From Paragemmobacter straminiformis (GTDB lineage Bacteria; Pseudomonadota; Alphaproteobacteria; Rhodobacterales; Rhodobacteraceae), in NCBI RefSeq assembly GCF_014243445.1, contig NZ_JACLQD010000003.1, positions 1 through 64,000 of the forward strand: a stretch of 64,000 nt of DNA, in the 5' to 3' direction. Below the pieces are notes generated by a model. The model was not told where the DNA came from, made no database searches, and saw nothing but the letters and a program-made list of their open reading frames with translations. Positions within the stretch are counted from its first letter, which is position 1. Each line of letters begins with the position of its first letter. Position numbers and translations under genes: made by a program. Of the stretch, positions 45,165 to 55,997 are shown in pieces.

Positions 45165-46346
45165 ATGGGACGCAAGTTCGGTTATTTGCCCTACCGCTCG
45201 ACCGTAGTTAAAGCATTTTGCGTTGCTTCGGTCGCGGCCGCCACGCTGTTCGTGCTGCCCGAGAGCGGCAAGGCGCAGGTCCGCAAAGTCAAAATTCCCC
45301 AGGAACTGTGCGTTTATTCGCCGCTCGGCAAGAAGCTGATCGCGGTGATCAAGGCACGTCCCGATTACGCACGCATCCTTGAGTATCTGAGCAACGAGTG
45401 CCCCGAAGTGGCGCTGCTGTTCGTAGACGAGCCGACCGCGACGATCCCGGACGAGCCGGGTGGCGGTGGCACCCCGACCGATGGCGGTGGCACCCCGACG
45501 CCGACGCCGACCCCCACTCCGACCCCGTCGCCGACGGCTACCCCGACCCCGACGCCGACTGCTTCGCCGTCGCCGGAAACGACTCCGACCCCGACCCCGA
45601 CCCCGACCGCTTCGCCGTCGCCGGAAACGACTCCGACCCCGACCCCGACGGCTACCCCGACGCCGGAACCGACCCCGACCCCGTCGCCGACAGCTACCCC
45701 GACGCCGGAACCGACCCCGACCCCGACCCCGACGGCTACCCCGACGCCGGAACCGACACCGACACCGACGCCGACGGCAACTCCGACGCCGGAACCGACA
45801 CCGACACCGACGCCGACGGCAACTCCGACGCCGGAACCGACCCCGACCCCGTCGCCGACGGCAACCCCGACCCCGCCGCCGCCGCCGCCGACTCCGACTC
45901 CGGAGCCGACCCCGTCGCCGTCGCCTTCCGCTTCGCCCTCGCCGTCGCCCTCGTCGACGCCCGCTCCTTCGCCGACGCCGAAAGGCAACAACGGCAATGG
46001 GAATGGCGATGAAGGTGAATGCAGCGGCGCCGATTGCACCGACCCGTCCAACCCCGGCAACGGTGGCACCGGCGGTAATGGTGGCAACGGTGGTAATGGT
46101 GGCAACGGTGGTAATGGTGGCACCGGCGGCACGGGTGCTGTCGCTCCGACCGACACCACGACGACTGATACCGGCAACGGTAACGGCGGTGGCAACGGCA
46201 ACGGCGGTGGCAACGGTAACGGTGGTGGCAACGGTAACGGTGGAAACACCGACCCCGCCCCTGCCGAGACGGCTCCGTCTGATACGGCACCCTCGGAGAC
46301 CGCCCCGTCGGATACTGCTCCGTCGGATACCGCTCCGACCGAGTGA
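45165..46346 (+). CDS. exported Thr/Pro-repeat and Gly/Asn-rich protein of unknown function
   Basis: The 393-residue protein starts with a signal peptide (about residues 1-38). A short domain of about 50 residues with Cys49 and Cys79 follows, then a long Pro/Thr/Ser tract (about 105-280). This includes five perfect 14-residue repeats of the type [14 protein letters not shown], encoded by 42-bp DNA repeats at 45648-45857. Next come a pair of cysteines (GECSGADC), a Gly/Asn-rich stretch, and a C-terminal run of [10 protein letters not shown]-like repeats. No anchor or sorting signal is seen. It looks like a surface or periplasmic stalk protein and a good O-glycosylation acceptor. Confidence 0.82.
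   Translation: MGRKFGYLPYRSTVVKAFCVASVAAATLFVLPESGKAQVRKVKIPQELCVYSPLGKKLIAVIKARPDYARILEYLSNECPEVALLFVDEPTATIPDEPGGGGTPTDGGGTPTPTPTPTPTPSPTATPTPTPTASPSPETTPTPTPTPTASPSPETTPTPTPTATPTPEPTPTPSPTATPTPEPTPTPTPTATPTPEPTPTPTPTATPTPEPTPTPTPTATPTPEPTPTPSPTATPTPPPPPPTPTPEPTPSPSPSASPSPSPSSTPAPSPTPKGNNGNGNGDEGECSGADCTDPSNPGNGGTGGNGGNGGNGGNGGNGGTGGTGAVAPTDTTTTDTGNGNGGGNGNGGGNGNGGGNGNGGNTDPAPAETAPSDTAPSETAPSDTAPSDTAPTE
45648..45857 (+). repeat. five 42-bp tandem repeats coding for Thr-Pro units
   Basis: Units begin at 45648, 45690, 45732, 45774 and 45816, each coding 14 residues (TATPTPEP followed by TPTPTP or TPTPSP). A partial sixth begins at 45858. The units differ only by a few synonymous or Ser/Thr changes, so they arose by recent duplication. 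Confidence 0.88.
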
Positions 46347-46365
46347 TCGGACCTGAAGAAACGAG

Positions 46366-46392
46366 AAATGGCCGCCCTTGGCGGCCATTTTT
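46366..46392 (+). terminator. rho-independent terminator
   Basis: ATGGCCGCC and GGCGGCCAT form a 9-bp stem with a 3-base loop, followed by a T run, 20 bases after the repeat-protein stop. Confidence 0.9.
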
Positions 46393-46430
46393 CATTTGGG
46401 GGGGCGGATGCCCTGCCCCGCGCGCGCGGC

Positions 46431-47051
46431 TTAGCTGATGCGGTCCATAACGCCGCCTGCGAACACGGCGACCCAGCGGCTGGGTTGGCGGGGGTCTTGC
46501 AGACGCAGGAAGGTGTATCCGGTTTCACGCCACGGCTTGATGCGGCCGGTCATGTTGTCGAGCACGAGATCTTGCGCGCCGGTGCGCAGAACCAGCACGG
46601 CATGCGAACGGTTCTGCCGGTCAAGCACGGTGGCGATGAGCAGTTGATCGGGCGAGAAGCCTGCCTCGATCAGGCGTAGCTTCTTGTAGAGGACGTAATC
46701 CTCGCAATCACCGCCACGGCTGGTCGGCAGGCTCCAGCGTTCGGCGACGGACCATTGGCGCTGGTCCGAGATCGGGCGGACGGTGCGGTTGGCGCTTTGG
46801 TTCACCTGCTGGACGGTTTTCAACGCCTCGATATCAAGGCGCTGGACGCGGCCGGTGCGGGCGCAGGCCCATTCATAGGTGCGGCACAGATTGGTCGCGC
46901 CCGGAGGGGCGGAGACCGTTGCTTTCACGGGAATAAGGTCACGGTGCATCTTGCGCGCGTCGATCGCGTGAGCGGGCATTACAAAAGACATCAGCACGGC
47001 TACGGGCAGCAAGCTGCGCAGCACCGCGCTGAGGTGTAGGATTTGGCGCAT
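46431..47051 (-). CDS. transglutaminase-like periplasmic cysteine protease (BTLCP, LapG-like)
   Basis: The 206-residue protein has a signal peptide and the Cys-His-Asp triad of bacterial transglutaminase-like cysteine proteases: Cys in GGDCEDYVLYKK, His in RSHAVLVLRT, and Asp in LVLDNMTG. LapG of this family cleaves large surface adhesins under c-di-GMP control through LapD. No lapD is adjacent, so target and control are unknown. The ATG at 47051 follows a GGGGGGA ribosome site. It is convergent with the Thr/Pro-repeat gene. Confidence 0.88.
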   Translation of the reverse strand: MRQILHLSAVLRSLLPVAVLMSFVMPAHAIDARKMHRDLIPVKATVSAPPGATNLCRTYEWACARTGRVQRLDIEALKTVQQVNQSANRTVRPISDQRQWSVAERWSLPTSRGGDCEDYVLYKKLRLIEAGFSPDQLLIATVLDRQNRSHAVLVLRTGAQDLVLDNMTGRIKPWRETGYTFLRLQDPRQPSRWVAVFAGGVMDRIS

Positions 47052-47239
47052 GACATCCCCCCTCGGGCAGAACCTCGGATGGAGGTAATTGACCGTGGGA
47101 CCGCGACCTTGGTTCGACCGAAGCAAGGCAATTTCGCGCTGAGAGACTAAACCTTAGGGCGAGTTTTAGCTTTTGAAAATCAGGGCGTTAGCGCGAAGGC
47201 CAAGCCAAGCGCGGCAGGATTTGGGCAGGTAAAGCGCCC

Positions 47240-48601
47240 TTAAGGCCATGTTTTGAAGAGCATGCGCGATTCGTAGGCGGCCGGAGTGAGCGGTTCGCCA
47301 TAGGTGAAGGGCTTGAGGAAAAGAAAGAAGCCCGCAAGCGCCACAACCCAGACGAATCCTGTCACGCGCGACAGGCCGAGGCGCGTGGCAAGGACCGCGG
47401 TGGCAGCGACGGCAAAGGTCAGGCTGGGCATGTAGTGATACAGGAACATGGGCCGGTCGATCAGCGCATAGGGCAGGAAAAAGGCGCTGTAGGTGATGGC
47501 CATCCATGCGGGGGCGCATTCCTCGCCGGTCTTCCACAGGGTCAGCGGGCGGCGTGTCCAGAGGAAGAGCTGGTCGAGCAAGAGCTTGGCCATGAAAAGC
47601 GTGGTGGTCCACAGGAGGACGAGGTTGGGCAAGAGGTAGATGCGCGACAGGTTCGGTTCGAGGCTGTCGGTCCAGTAGTAAACGCCGCGTATGCCGAGCG
47701 GCCAAGTATACCAGCGCGAGGCATAGGGGTGGTCCCCCACGTTGCCGGCGACCGTGGCCATCGTGCGGTTGAGTTCGGCTATGGCGGCAAACAGGCCGAG
47801 CGGCACCGTGCCATCGGTCGCGGCGGGGTGGCCGTGCAGGCGGGCGTTGAAAGAGGGGATCATGAAATCCGCGCCCGAACCGGTATTGGGCAGAAGCAGC
47901 AGATGGGCGGCGAAGCCCGCGACATACCAGACGCCGATGACGGCAAAGATCGTCAGGGCCGCGACGACCGAGCGGCGGAACTGGCCGGCCAGCGCCTCGC
48001 GCCCCAGGATCAGGAACACGGGGACGAGGAAGGCGAGCGCGGTCCATTTGATCGAGACGGCACAGGCAAGGAAGAAGGCGGTGCCCAGCAGCGTGCCAAG
48101 ACTGCGGCTGCGCAGCCATTCGCCCAGAAAGACTCCGGCGGCGAGGCCGCAGAAGATGAGCGGGCCATCGGGCAGGACAAGGCGGCTTTCGGCAATGCGC
48201 AGGTTGTCGAAAACCAGCGCCCAGCCCGCGACCATGCCCCAGAAACGGCTTGCCCCCATCAGGATCGCCATGCGCGCCATCAGAAGCGGGCAGGCGGCCG
48301 CAAGCCCGCAGAGGAAGCCGCGCTGAACGACGAAATAGGCGCCGTCATAGGCTTGCTGGAAATCGGGCATCCCCTGTCCGTGATAGCCGCCAAGCCATGC
48401 GAGTGCCGCGAAGAGAAGGCGCAGGTGCGGGGGGTGGATGTCGATGTAGAACTCGCCCGTGAAATAGGCGGCCCAGAAGGTGCCGTAGCTTTCGTCGAAC
48501 ACCACCGAAGCCGGAGAGCCGAGGCCGCGGAAGGCCGTGGCAAAGGACACGGCGGCGAGGGCGATCCACAGAAGGCGGTCGGTCTGGGTCGTGCTTTGCA
48601 T
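47240..48601 (-). CDS. GT39-type protein O-mannosyltransferase homologue (PMT family)
   Basis: This 453-residue polytopic membrane protein has about ten hydrophobic segments. Its first outer loop shows the PMT signature: catalytic Asp36-Glu37 in VVFDESYGTF, then YIDIHPPHLRLLFA (compare the eukaryotic FDE and DVHPP motifs). PMT enzymes move mannose (or another hexose) from a polyprenyl-phosphate donor to Ser/Thr of exported proteins. The ATG overlaps the GtrA stop (TGATG), so the two are coupled. Acceptor and sugar are not known. Confidence 0.86.
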   Translation of the reverse strand: MQSTTQTDRLLWIALAAVSFATAFRGLGSPASVVFDESYGTFWAAYFTGEFYIDIHPPHLRLLFAALAWLGGYHGQGMPDFQQAYDGAYFVVQRGFLCGLAAACPLLMARMAILMGASRFWGMVAGWALVFDNLRIAESRLVLPDGPLIFCGLAAGVFLGEWLRSRSLGTLLGTAFFLACAVSIKWTALAFLVPVFLILGREALAGQFRRSVVAALTIFAVIGVWYVAGFAAHLLLLPNTGSGADFMIPSFNARLHGHPAATDGTVPLGLFAAIAELNRTMATVAGNVGDHPYASRWYTWPLGIRGVYYWTDSLEPNLSRIYLLPNLVLLWTTTLFMAKLLLDQLFLWTRRPLTLWKTGEECAPAWMAITYSAFFLPYALIDRPMFLYHYMPSLTFAVAATAVLATRLGLSRVTGFVWVVALAGFFLFLKPFTYGEPLTPAAYESRMLFKTWP

Positions 48602-49068
48602 CAGTGGGCTTTCCATGTGTGCCGCTTGGACAGGCGGTAGTTCCAGACGGTGCCCGCCGCAATGCCGACAAGGGTGGCAAGCGGCCAGAAGGGCGCGAGG
48701 CGGATGGTGATATAGGCTGCCGCCACGTTGATCAGCGCGCCGAGGCTGCTGATGAGGCAAAAGCGCAAAAGCCCCGCAGCAAAGGCGCGGCCATGCAGGC
48801 GGTGGCCGGGGAAGGTGAAGCGGTTGTTGAGGACGAAGTTCAGCACCATGACCGCAAAGGTCACTGCCGTATGCGACGGCAGGAAGGGCAGGCCGAGGCC
48901 GTTGAGCAGGACCGCGAGCAGCGAAAAATGCACCGCAGCACCAAGGGCGCCGACACAGCCGTAAAGCAGGAAATCGAGGGGAAGAGAGGTCGCGCGCGAC
49001 AGGCCTTGCAGCGCCGCCATCAGGCTGGCGGGCAGTTCGGACCGGATCGGTTCGTTTGGCAATGTCAC
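48601..49068 (-). CDS. GtrA family membrane protein (polyprenyl-phosphate sugar flippase)
   Basis: The product (about 155 residues from a GTG at 49068) has four membrane segments and the family signature LNFVLNNRFTF; the last segment ends with VWNYRLSKRHTW. GtrA proteins are thought to flip undecaprenyl-phosphate-linked sugars. The start is uncertain: a TTG at 49104 and an ATG at 49020 are also in frame. It is coupled to the PMT gene and divergent from the GT2 gene that may make its substrate. Confidence 0.85.
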   Translation of the reverse strand: MTLPNEPIRSELPASLMAALQGLSRATSLPLDFLLYGCVGALGAAVHFSLLAVLLNGLGLPFLPSHTAVTFAVMVLNFVLNNRFTFPGHRLHGRAFAAGLLRFCLISSLGALINVAAAYITIRLAPFWPLATLVGIAAGTVWNYRLSKRHTWKAH

Positions 49069-49158
49069 ACCCGACGGCTTCGTTTTGCGATAGAAGTAGC
49101 CCAAGCCGGTGGCATCATGTTAATTAAATTTAATAGCATGGGCCAACAGAGGTGCAGG

Positions 49159-50148
49159 ATGGCGATTTCGGGTGACACCCTCACCTTGATTGTGCCGGTC
49201 TTCAACGAGGAAGAGGCTGTCCCGCGCTTTCTCGAGGAAATCAGCGCCAAGCTGGCGGGGCTGGATGCCGCGCTGGAGATCCTGTTCATCGACGACGGGT
49301 CGAAGGACCGCACCTTCGAGGTGATCCGCGAGGCGGCGGCCAAGGATGCGCGGGTGCGATACATCAAGCTGTCGCGGAATTTCGGCAAGGAAATCGCCCT
49401 GACGGCGGGGCTGGAACTGGCGCGGGGCGATGCGGTCGTGCCGATGGACGTGGACCTGCAGGACCCGCCCGAGCTGATACTCGAGTTCGTGCGGCTGTGG
49501 CGGCAGGGATACAAGACGGTCTATGGCGCGCGCCGCCGCCGCGATACCGACAGTTTCATGAAGCGGATGACGGCGGGCGGCTTTTACCGCGTGTTCAATG
49601 CCGTGGCGGATATGCGGATACCCGAGGATGCGGGCGACTTCCGCCTGATCGACCGCGAGGTGGTCGAGGTGATCCGGCAATTGCCCGAACGGACGCGCTT
49701 CATGAAGGGGTTGTTCAGCTGGGCCGGGTTTTCCACCATCGGCGTGCCCTATGACCGCCCCGCGCGCGAGGTGGGGACGACGAGCTTCAACTATCGCAAG
49801 CTGTTCAGGTTCGCGATGGACGGGATCACCAGTTTCTCGACCCTGCCGCTGCGGGTCTGGTCGGCCTTTGGCGCGGTGATGGCGCTGGCGAGCCTTGGTT
49901 ACATGCTGATCGTCGTGGTGCGGACGCTGGTGTTCGGGGTCGACTGGCCCGGCTATGCGTCGCTGATGTCGGCGGTGCTGTTCTTCGGATCGGTGCAACT
50001 GATCTCGGTCGGGGTGCTGGGAGAGTATATCGGGCGGATCTATTTCGAGACGAAGCGGCGCCCGCTTTACGTGGTCGAGACCAGCAACATCGGGGCGAGC
50101 GCGATCAGGGCCGCCGATCCGAGCGGATCGGGTCGAACAGCAGCCTGA
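49159..50148 (+). CDS. GT2 polyprenyl-phosphate glycosyltransferase (GtrB/DPM1-like)
   Basis: The 329-residue protein has a cytoplasmic GT-A domain with [28 protein letters not shown], and the metal-binding [11 protein letters not shown]. Two C-terminal membrane segments end in [16 protein letters not shown]. This is the typical layout of enzymes that load glucose or mannose onto undecaprenyl phosphate. It is divergent from gtrA-PMT, making a likely pathway. The ATG at 49159 follows GAGG. Its last 44 bases overlap the convergent ATPase gene. Confidence 0.9.
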   Translation: MAISGDTLTLIVPVFNEEEAVPRFLEEISAKLAGLDAALEILFIDDGSKDRTFEVIREAAAKDARVRYIKLSRNFGKEIALTAGLELARGDAVVPMDVDLQDPPELILEFVRLWRQGYKTVYGARRRRDTDSFMKRMTAGGFYRVFNAVADMRIPEDAGDFRLIDREVVEVIRQLPERTRFMKGLFSWAGFSTIGVPYDRPAREVGTTSFNYRKLFRFAMDGITSFSTLPLRVWSAFGAVMALASLGYMLIVVVRTLVFGVDWPGYASLMSAVLFFGSVQLISVGVLGEYIGRIYFETKRRPLYVVETSNIGASAIRAADPSGSGRTAA

Positions 50149-52015
50149 GGCCGTTGAGGACGACAAGCACGGTCCCGCCTTCGTGGCCCAGAACGGCAAG
50201 GGGAAGCGGCAGGTCGAAGAACAGGCCGCCGACAACCAGCACGCCCATGGCGCCCAGCGCAAAGATCAGGTTCTGGCGGATGATCGCGGCGGTGCGGCGC
50301 GCAAGGCGGTGCGCGGCGGCGAGGCGGTCCATGTTCTCGGACAGAAGGGCCACTTCGGCGGCCTGAAGCGCGACCTCGGAGCCTGCCGCGCCCATTGCAA
50401 TGCCGACATCGGCGCGGGCAAGGGCGGCGGCATCGTTCACGCCGTCACCGACAAAGGCGACGCGGCCCCTTGCCGCAAGGTCGCTGACTAGACGGACCTT
50501 GTCGGCGGGCAGAAGATCGGCGTGGATTTCCTGCGGCGAGAGGCCCAGCGCCTGACCGATGCGCAGCGCGACGGGGCGGCGGTCGCCTGTCATCATCACG
50601 ATGGTCTTGATGCCTGCGTGGCGCAGGGCGGCCAACCCCTCGCGCGAGGTGGCGCGGGGCTGGTCGGCTACGGCGACCGCGCCAAGAAGCACGTCGCCGC
50701 GCCCGAGGTAGACCACGGTTTCGCTGCCGTCTTGCAGGATGGCGAGGGCGGGATGGGTGAGATCGGCCCCCATGCGGGCGGCCATGCGGGGGTTGCCGGC
50801 CCAGATCGGGCCGGATGCGTGGGTTCCGGTGATCCCCTCGGACGGGTGGGCGGTGACGTCGGTGACGGTTTCGGGGGTAAGGCCCCGCAGTTCGACCGCG
50901 CGGCGCAGGGCATCGGCAATGGGGTGTTCCGAGTGGGATTCGATGCCCGACATCAGGGCAAGCAGGGTGGTTTCATCGATGTCGAGGGGAAGGAGGCGCG
51001 TCACCTCGGCCCGTCCGGTTGTCAGCGTGCCGGTCTTGTCGAAGGCGAAGGTCTGCACGGTGGCAAGGGTTTCGAGCGCGGCTCCGCCCTTGAACAGCAC
51101 CCCGCCACGGGCGGCGGCCGACAGGGCAGACAGGATCGCGGCGGGGACCGAGATGACCACCGCGCAGGGGCTGGCGGCGACAAGGATGGTCGCGGCGCGG
51201 TAGAGCGCTTCGTCAAAGGGTTGGCCGAGATAGAGGAAGAGGCCGAAAAGCAGGATGGAGCCTGCCAGAACCGCGACGGTGTAGCGCTGGCCGAACCATG
51301 CCGAAAAGCGTTCGGAGGGGGCCTTTTGCGCCTGCGCCTCGGTCACCATCGCGATCATGCGGGCGACGGTGGATTCGGCGATGGGGCGCAGCACCTCGAC
51401 CGTCAGGATGGCGTGGAGGTTCACGGTGGCTTCGTGGACGCGGTCGCCGGGCGATTTGACGACGGGGATGGATTCGCCGGTGATGGTGGATTCGTCGAGA
51501 CTGCCCTGGCCGACGGTGATGCGGCCATCGACCGGCACGCGCGCGCCGGGGCGCAGGACGACAAGATCGCCGGGGTTCAGCGATTCGACGGCGACTTCGG
51601 TCACGATGCCGTCGGGACCAAGACGGAAGGCGGTTTCGGGGCGCAGGGCCATGAGCGCCTCGACCGCGCGGCGGGCTTTGCCCATCGCGCGGTGTTCGAG
51701 CATGTTGGACAGGCGGAACAGCGTCAGCAGGACCGCGCCTTCTAGGGCCGCGCCGACAGATGCCGCGGCAAGGGCGGCCACGACCATGAGCAGATCGACA
51801 TCGAGAACGCGTTCGCGGAACAGCTCGCGCAGGGCGGTGAAGGCGGCGGGGGCGCCGCCGGCCAGAAAGACGGCAAGAAGGGCGATGTCGGTCTGCGGCA
51901 GCGGGGTGAGGAAACGGTTGGCCAGCGCATAGGCCATGCCCGCAAGGGTGACCACCGTCAGCGCGAGGTCGAGCCCTTCGGGCATTTCGGATGCGTGGGA
52001 ATGTTCGTGCGCCAC
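50105..52015 (-). CDS. P1B-4 type heavy-metal ATPase (Co/Zn/Cd-type exporter)
   Basis: The 636-residue pump has the metal-transport motif [10 protein letters not shown] (SPC), phosphorylation site [13 protein letters not shown]-binding HP dipeptide (SHSEHPIAD), hinge [11 protein letters not shown], and the C-terminal [17 protein letters not shown] plus the HEGGT motif mark the P1B-4 group, tied to Co, Zn, Cd or Fe. The N terminus has a short His-rich stretch (AHEHSHA) and no CxxC domain. The GTG at 52015 is preceded by GGGGG. Confidence 0.9.
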   Translation of the reverse strand: MAHEHSHASEMPEGLDLALTVVTLAGMAYALANRFLTPLPQTDIALLAVFLAGGAPAAFTALRELFRERVLDVDLLMVVAALAAASVGAALEGAVLLTLFRLSNMLEHRAMGKARRAVEALMALRPETAFRLGPDGIVTEVAVESLNPGDLVVLRPGARVPVDGRITVGQGSLDESTITGESIPVVKSPGDRVHEATVNLHAILTVEVLRPIAESTVARMIAMVTEAQAQKAPSERFSAWFGQRYTVAVLAGSILLFGLFLYLGQPFDEALYRAATILVAASPCAVVISVPAAILSALSAAARGGVLFKGGAALETLATVQTFAFDKTGTLTTGRAEVTRLLPLDIDETTLLALMSGIESHSEHPIADALRRAVELRGLTPETVTDVTAHPSEGITGTHASGPIWAGNPRMAARMGADLTHPALAILQDGSETVVYLGRGDVLLGAVAVADQPRATSREGLAALRHAGIKTIVMMTGDRRPVALRIGQALGLSPQEIHADLLPADKVRLVSDLAARGRVAFVGDGVNDAAALARADVGIAMGAAGSEVALQAAEVALLSENMDRLAAAHRLARRTAAIIRQNLIFALGAMGVLVVGGLFFDLPLPLAVLGHEGGTVLVVLNGLRLLFDPIRSDRRP

Positions 52016-52198
52016 CGGATCGCCCCCATGTGTTGCTGCGCGCCAGTTTGAACACCGTTTGGCGCGTGCCGCAACGCGGCATGGTGACGGGTCATCGCGG
52101 TTGTGCCCGGATTTTGCCACAACTCTGGGGGTTGGGGGCGCGGCTTGGCCCGCAAAGCGCCCCAATCGCATGTTTCGGCTTGCAGACGGAGGCCGCCG

Positions 52199-55100
52199 AT
52201 GAACATTCGCACGAATGATCTTGTTAAAAGGTCGGAAAGAACGCCGGAGGCTGCGGTGTCGGACATCTCGCTGGTGCGCCTGTTGAACGAATTGGTGCGG
52301 ACCCCGCTCGCGGGTCTGGATGCGATGGTTTCATCGGTGATCGGGCGGCTGGCCGAGGGGGCCGGGGCGGGCTGGGCCTGTCTTTACCGGCTGGAAGGTT
52401 CCGGCCTGACCCTGACGCATGGATGGGTGGCGGCAGGGCGCGCGCCCGTGGAATGCGATCCGGTCAAGGTGCTTTCGCCGGTGATGGGGCGGCTGCTGGC
52501 GAATGAAACCGCGGCGCTGCATGACGGGTTACAGGGGCGAAGCGCGCTGGCGCTGCCCATCAACGACGGGACGAGGCTGACGGGCGTGCTGGGCTTTGTG
52601 TTCGACGCAGACCTGCCTGCGCTGCCCGAGGCCGAGATCGAGCGGCTGAAAGCTGCCGCCGAGGTGATCGAGACGGTTCTGGCGCGGCATGGCGAGGCCG
52701 CAAGGCACCGAGATACGGCGCGGCGGCTTGAAGCGACGCTGGCGGCCCTGCCGGACCTGTTGTTCGAGGTTGGCGCCGATGGCATCTTTGCCGGCTTCAG
52801 CGCGGGGCCGCCCGAATTGATGGCCGCGCCGCCTGACCGGCTGGCGGGGATGCATCTGTCCGAGGCGCTGCCGCCCGATGCCTGCGCCGTGGCCCTGCGC
52901 GGGCTTGAGATGACGTTGCGCGACGGGCGGGTGACGGGGCTGCGCTATCCCCTGGCGGTGAATGGCAAGGACCACTGGTTCGAACTGGCGGGCGCGCGGA
53001 AACCTGCGGCCGTGCCGGGGGCGGAGCCTTCGGTCATTTTCCTTGTGCGGGATGTGACCGACGACATGCAGATGCGCGATCAGGTGTCGCGGCTTGGCAA
53101 GATCGTCGAGACGATGTCGAACCTTGTCGCGATCCTCGATCTGGACGAGCGGGTGGTCTGGGTCAACGCCGCCTTCGAGACGCAGACGGGTTGGCGGCTG
53201 GACGAAATCAGGGGCAAGCCGCTGACCGACCTTGTGCGCTGCGATGCGGATGTGGCGGGCAATGCCGGACATGTGGCCGATGCGATGAAAAAGCGTCTGG
53301 GCTATGCGGGGCAGACGATCAACCAGGACCGCTGGGGGCGGCGCTACTGGATCGATTTCCATGTGGTGCCGCTGCATGACGGTGCGGGGCAGGTGAACGG
53401 CTTTGTCACCATCGAAACCGTGGTGACGAAGTCGAAAGAGCAGGAAGCGGCGATGGCCGAGCTTGCCCGCAGTGCGACGGTGGCGCGCGAGCAGATGGAG
53501 AATGCACTGCGCGCGCTGCCCGATGCCGTGGCGGTGCTGGATGCCGAGGACCGTCTGGTTGTGGCGAACGAGGCCTATTTCGCCATGTTTCCCGAGCTGG
53601 CCGGGGTGGCGGTTGTCGGCGCGACGACCGAGGAGATCTTGCGCGAGGGTGTCGCGCGGGGGATATTCGGGCCGGGGCGCGGGGCGGATGCCGCCGCGCG
53701 CGAGGCATGGGTGCAGGACCGCTTGCAGACCTATCGCGCCGCGCGGGACGTGGACGAGGTGCAACTGCCCGACGGACGCTGGATGCGCCGGATGCATATG
53801 CGCACCGCCGATGGCGGCTGCATCGCCGCGTCGATCGACATCACCGCACGGCAGAACCAGATTGCGGCACTGGATGCCGCGAACCGCGACCTGAGCGCCG
53901 CGCTGGAAGAACGCGACCGCGCCGAGCGGCATTTGCTGGGGATCATCGACGGGGCCGAGGTGGGCACCTTCGAGCTGGATCTGGTGACCAACGAATTGCG
54001 CGTTGGCGGGCATTGGGCCGAAATGCTGGGGCGCGACCCCGAGGCGGACAACGTCTTTGAATTCATCGATTTCCACGAACTCGTCCATCCCGAGGACCGG
54101 CCACGGATTCCGCTGCCGGCGTCGGGTTTACCCGATCCGGGCGACGGGTTCATCGAGCTTGAATTCCGGATGCTGCACGACGACGGGCATTGGGTGTGGA
54201 TCCTGTCGCGCAGCCGGGTGACGGCGCGGGATGCGGCGGGCAACCCGCTGGCCGTGGCGGGGGTGCATCTGGACATTTCCGACCGCAAGAGGCTGGAGCA
54301 GGAAATCCGTGCGAGCCGCGCCTACCTTTCGGAGGTGATGGACACCTCGATCGCCGCGCTGGCCGTGCTGGATGAGGCCGGGCGGATCACCTATGCCAAC
54401 CTCGAGGCCGAGCGGATTCTGGGGCTGAGCCGGTCGGAGATGCGCGGCAAAGCCTATAACGACCCGTCCTGGCGGCTTGAGCGGGTCGAAGGCGGGCCTT
54501 TGCCGGATGGCGATTTGCCGTTCCGCCGCGCGCTGGAAGAACAGGGCACCGTGCGCAACATGCGCTTTGCGCTGCATTGGCCCGATGGCGAGCGGCGGGT
54601 GCTTTCGGCCAATGCCGTGCCGCTTGCCCATGTGGATGGCAACCGGCAGGTCGTGGTGTCCTTTTCCGACATCACCGAGGAAATCGCCGCGACCGCGCGG
54701 CTTGAGGAAGCGCGGGCGCGGGCCGAGGGGATGAGCCGCGCCAAGTCGGTGTTCCTTGCCAATATGAGCCACGAGATCCGGACCCCGCTGAACGGGGTGC
54801 TGGGCATGGCCGAGGTGCTGGATTCGGTGGTGACCCCGCCGGAGCAGAAACAGATGGTCGCCACCATCCGCCGGTCGGGCGAGACGCTGCTGACGGTTCT
54901 GAACTCGATCCTCGACATGTCGAAGATCGAGGCGGGGAAGATGGAACTGGAAACCGTGCCGCTGCGCGTTTCCGAGATCGTCGCGCAGGCCGAAGCGGTG
55001 TTTTCGGTTCAGGCCGAGGAAAAGGGGCTGGAATTCGAGGTCATGTCCCATGCCGGCGCCGACCGCGCCAGATTGGGCGACCCGCACCGCATTGCGCAGG

Positions 55101-55867
55101 TGCTGAACAACCTGCTGTCGAACGCGATCAAATTCACCGAAAGCGGCGGGGTCGAGCTTAAAGTCTCGAGCAAGCCCGGAAAGCCGGTGACCTTCGAGGT
55201 GAGCGACAGCGGTGTCGGCATGACGCCGGAACAGGTGGAGCGGGTGTTCGACAGTTTCGAGCAGGCCGACGGGTCGACGACGCGGCGCTTCGGGGGGACG
55301 GGGCTTGGCCTGTCCATCGTGCGCGAACTGGTCGAGTTGATGGGCGGCACGGTCGAGATGTCAAGCGCGCAGGGGCGGGGCACGCGGGTCAAGGTGACCT
55401 TGCCCTTGGCCGAGGCGCCCGAGGGGCCGCACGCACCCGAACTTGTCGAGCAGGTGCCGGACATGACGGTGCTTGAGGGGCGCAACGTGCTGGTTGCGGA
55501 TGACAATCTGACCAACCGCATCGTGTTGAGCGAAATGCTGACCCAGACGGGCGTGCAGATCACGATGGTCGAGAACGGGCAGGACGCCATCGCGGCGTGG
55601 AAGAAGGCCGGAGGCGCGGGGCGGGGCTTCGACCTGCTGCTGCTCGACATCACCATGCCGGTGCTGGACGGGATGAGCGCGCTGTCCGAGATCCGCAGGG
55701 CCGAATGCGCGACCGGCGCGCCGCCGGTTCCCGCGATTGCGGTGACGGCCAACGCCATGCCCAATCAGGTCGCAGATTACATCATGGGCGGTTTTGACAC
55801 CCATCTGGCAAAGCCGTTCAAGCGCAAGGACCTTTTGCATGCTATAAGGTCTTTGTTGCGCGGCTGA
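52199..55867 (+). CDS. cytoplasmic hybrid sensor histidine kinase with GAF and multiple PAS domains
   Basis: This 1222-residue protein has no membrane segment. In order there are a GAF-like domain (about 20-165), four to five PAS domains (about 175-815, with PAC-like ends such as [12 protein letters not shown]), HisKA with phospho-accepting His858 in [12 protein letters not shown], an ATPase domain ([22 protein letters not shown]), and a C-terminal receiver with Asp1150 in [13 protein letters not shown]. It should sense internal cues and pass phosphate to an Hpt protein. The ATG at 52199 follows GGAGG. It is the first of a five-gene signalling cluster. Confidence 0.93.
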   Translation: MNIRTNDLVKRSERTPEAAVSDISLVRLLNELVRTPLAGLDAMVSSVIGRLAEGAGAGWACLYRLEGSGLTLTHGWVAAGRAPVECDPVKVLSPVMGRLLANETAALHDGLQGRSALALPINDGTRLTGVLGFVFDADLPALPEAEIERLKAAAEVIETVLARHGEAARHRDTARRLEATLAALPDLLFEVGADGIFAGFSAGPPELMAAPPDRLAGMHLSEALPPDACAVALRGLEMTLRDGRVTGLRYPLAVNGKDHWFELAGARKPAAVPGAEPSVIFLVRDVTDDMQMRDQVSRLGKIVETMSNLVAILDLDERVVWVNAAFETQTGWRLDEIRGKPLTDLVRCDADVAGNAGHVADAMKKRLGYAGQTINQDRWGRRYWIDFHVVPLHDGAGQVNGFVTIETVVTKSKEQEAAMAELARSATVAREQMENALRALPDAVAVLDAEDRLVVANEAYFAMFPELAGVAVVGATTEEILREGVARGIFGPGRGADAAAREAWVQDRLQTYRAARDVDEVQLPDGRWMRRMHMRTADGGCIAASIDITARQNQIAALDAANRDLSAALEERDRAERHLLGIIDGAEVGTFELDLVTNELRVGGHWAEMLGRDPEADNVFEFIDFHELVHPEDRPRIPLPASGLPDPGDGFIELEFRMLHDDGHWVWILSRSRVTARDAAGNPLAVAGVHLDISDRKRLEQEIRASRAYLSEVMDTSIAALAVLDEAGRITYANLEAERILGLSRSEMRGKAYNDPSWRLERVEGGPLPDGDLPFRRALEEQGTVRNMRFALHWPDGERRVLSANAVPLAHVDGNRQVVVSFSDITEEIAATARLEEARARAEGMSRAKSVFLANMSHEIRTPLNGVLGMAEVLDSVVTPPEQKQMVATIRRSGETLLTVLNSILDMSKIEAGKMELETVPLRVSEIVAQAEAVFSVQAEEKGLEFEVMSHAGADRARLGDPHRIAQVLNNLLSNAIKFTESGGVELKVSSKPGKPVTFEVSDSGVGMTPEQVERVFDSFEQADGSTTRRFGGTGLGLSIVRELVELMGGTVEMSSAQGRGTRVKVTLPLAEAPEGPHAPELVEQVPDMTVLEGRNVLVADDNLTNRIVLSEMLTQTGVQITMVENGQDAIAAWKKAGGAGRGFDLLLLDITMPVLDGMSALSEIRRAECATGAPPVPAIAVTANAMPNQVADYIMGGFDTHLAKPFKRKDLLHAIRSLLRG

Positions 55868-55997
55868 GTCGAATTCTAATTTCTTTTTCCACTGTATTAA
55901 TGTTTGTTTAGATGCTGACACTTTATACCACAATATCGCCCTTAAGCTGTGCTGTACTGGCATGGCGGGCGAGGGTGTCTCGACGGGGTATTGCACG

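Noticed and set aside
45648-45857. tandem repeats considered as a CRISPR array
   Set aside because: Units are contiguous with no unique spacers and code for protein in frame; no cas genes are present.
45365-46528. Val/Gly-repeat open frame on the minus strand opposite the Thr/Pro-repeat gene
   Set aside because: Repeated codons keep several frames open. The plus frame has the signal peptide, ribosome site and terminator; the minus frame has none.
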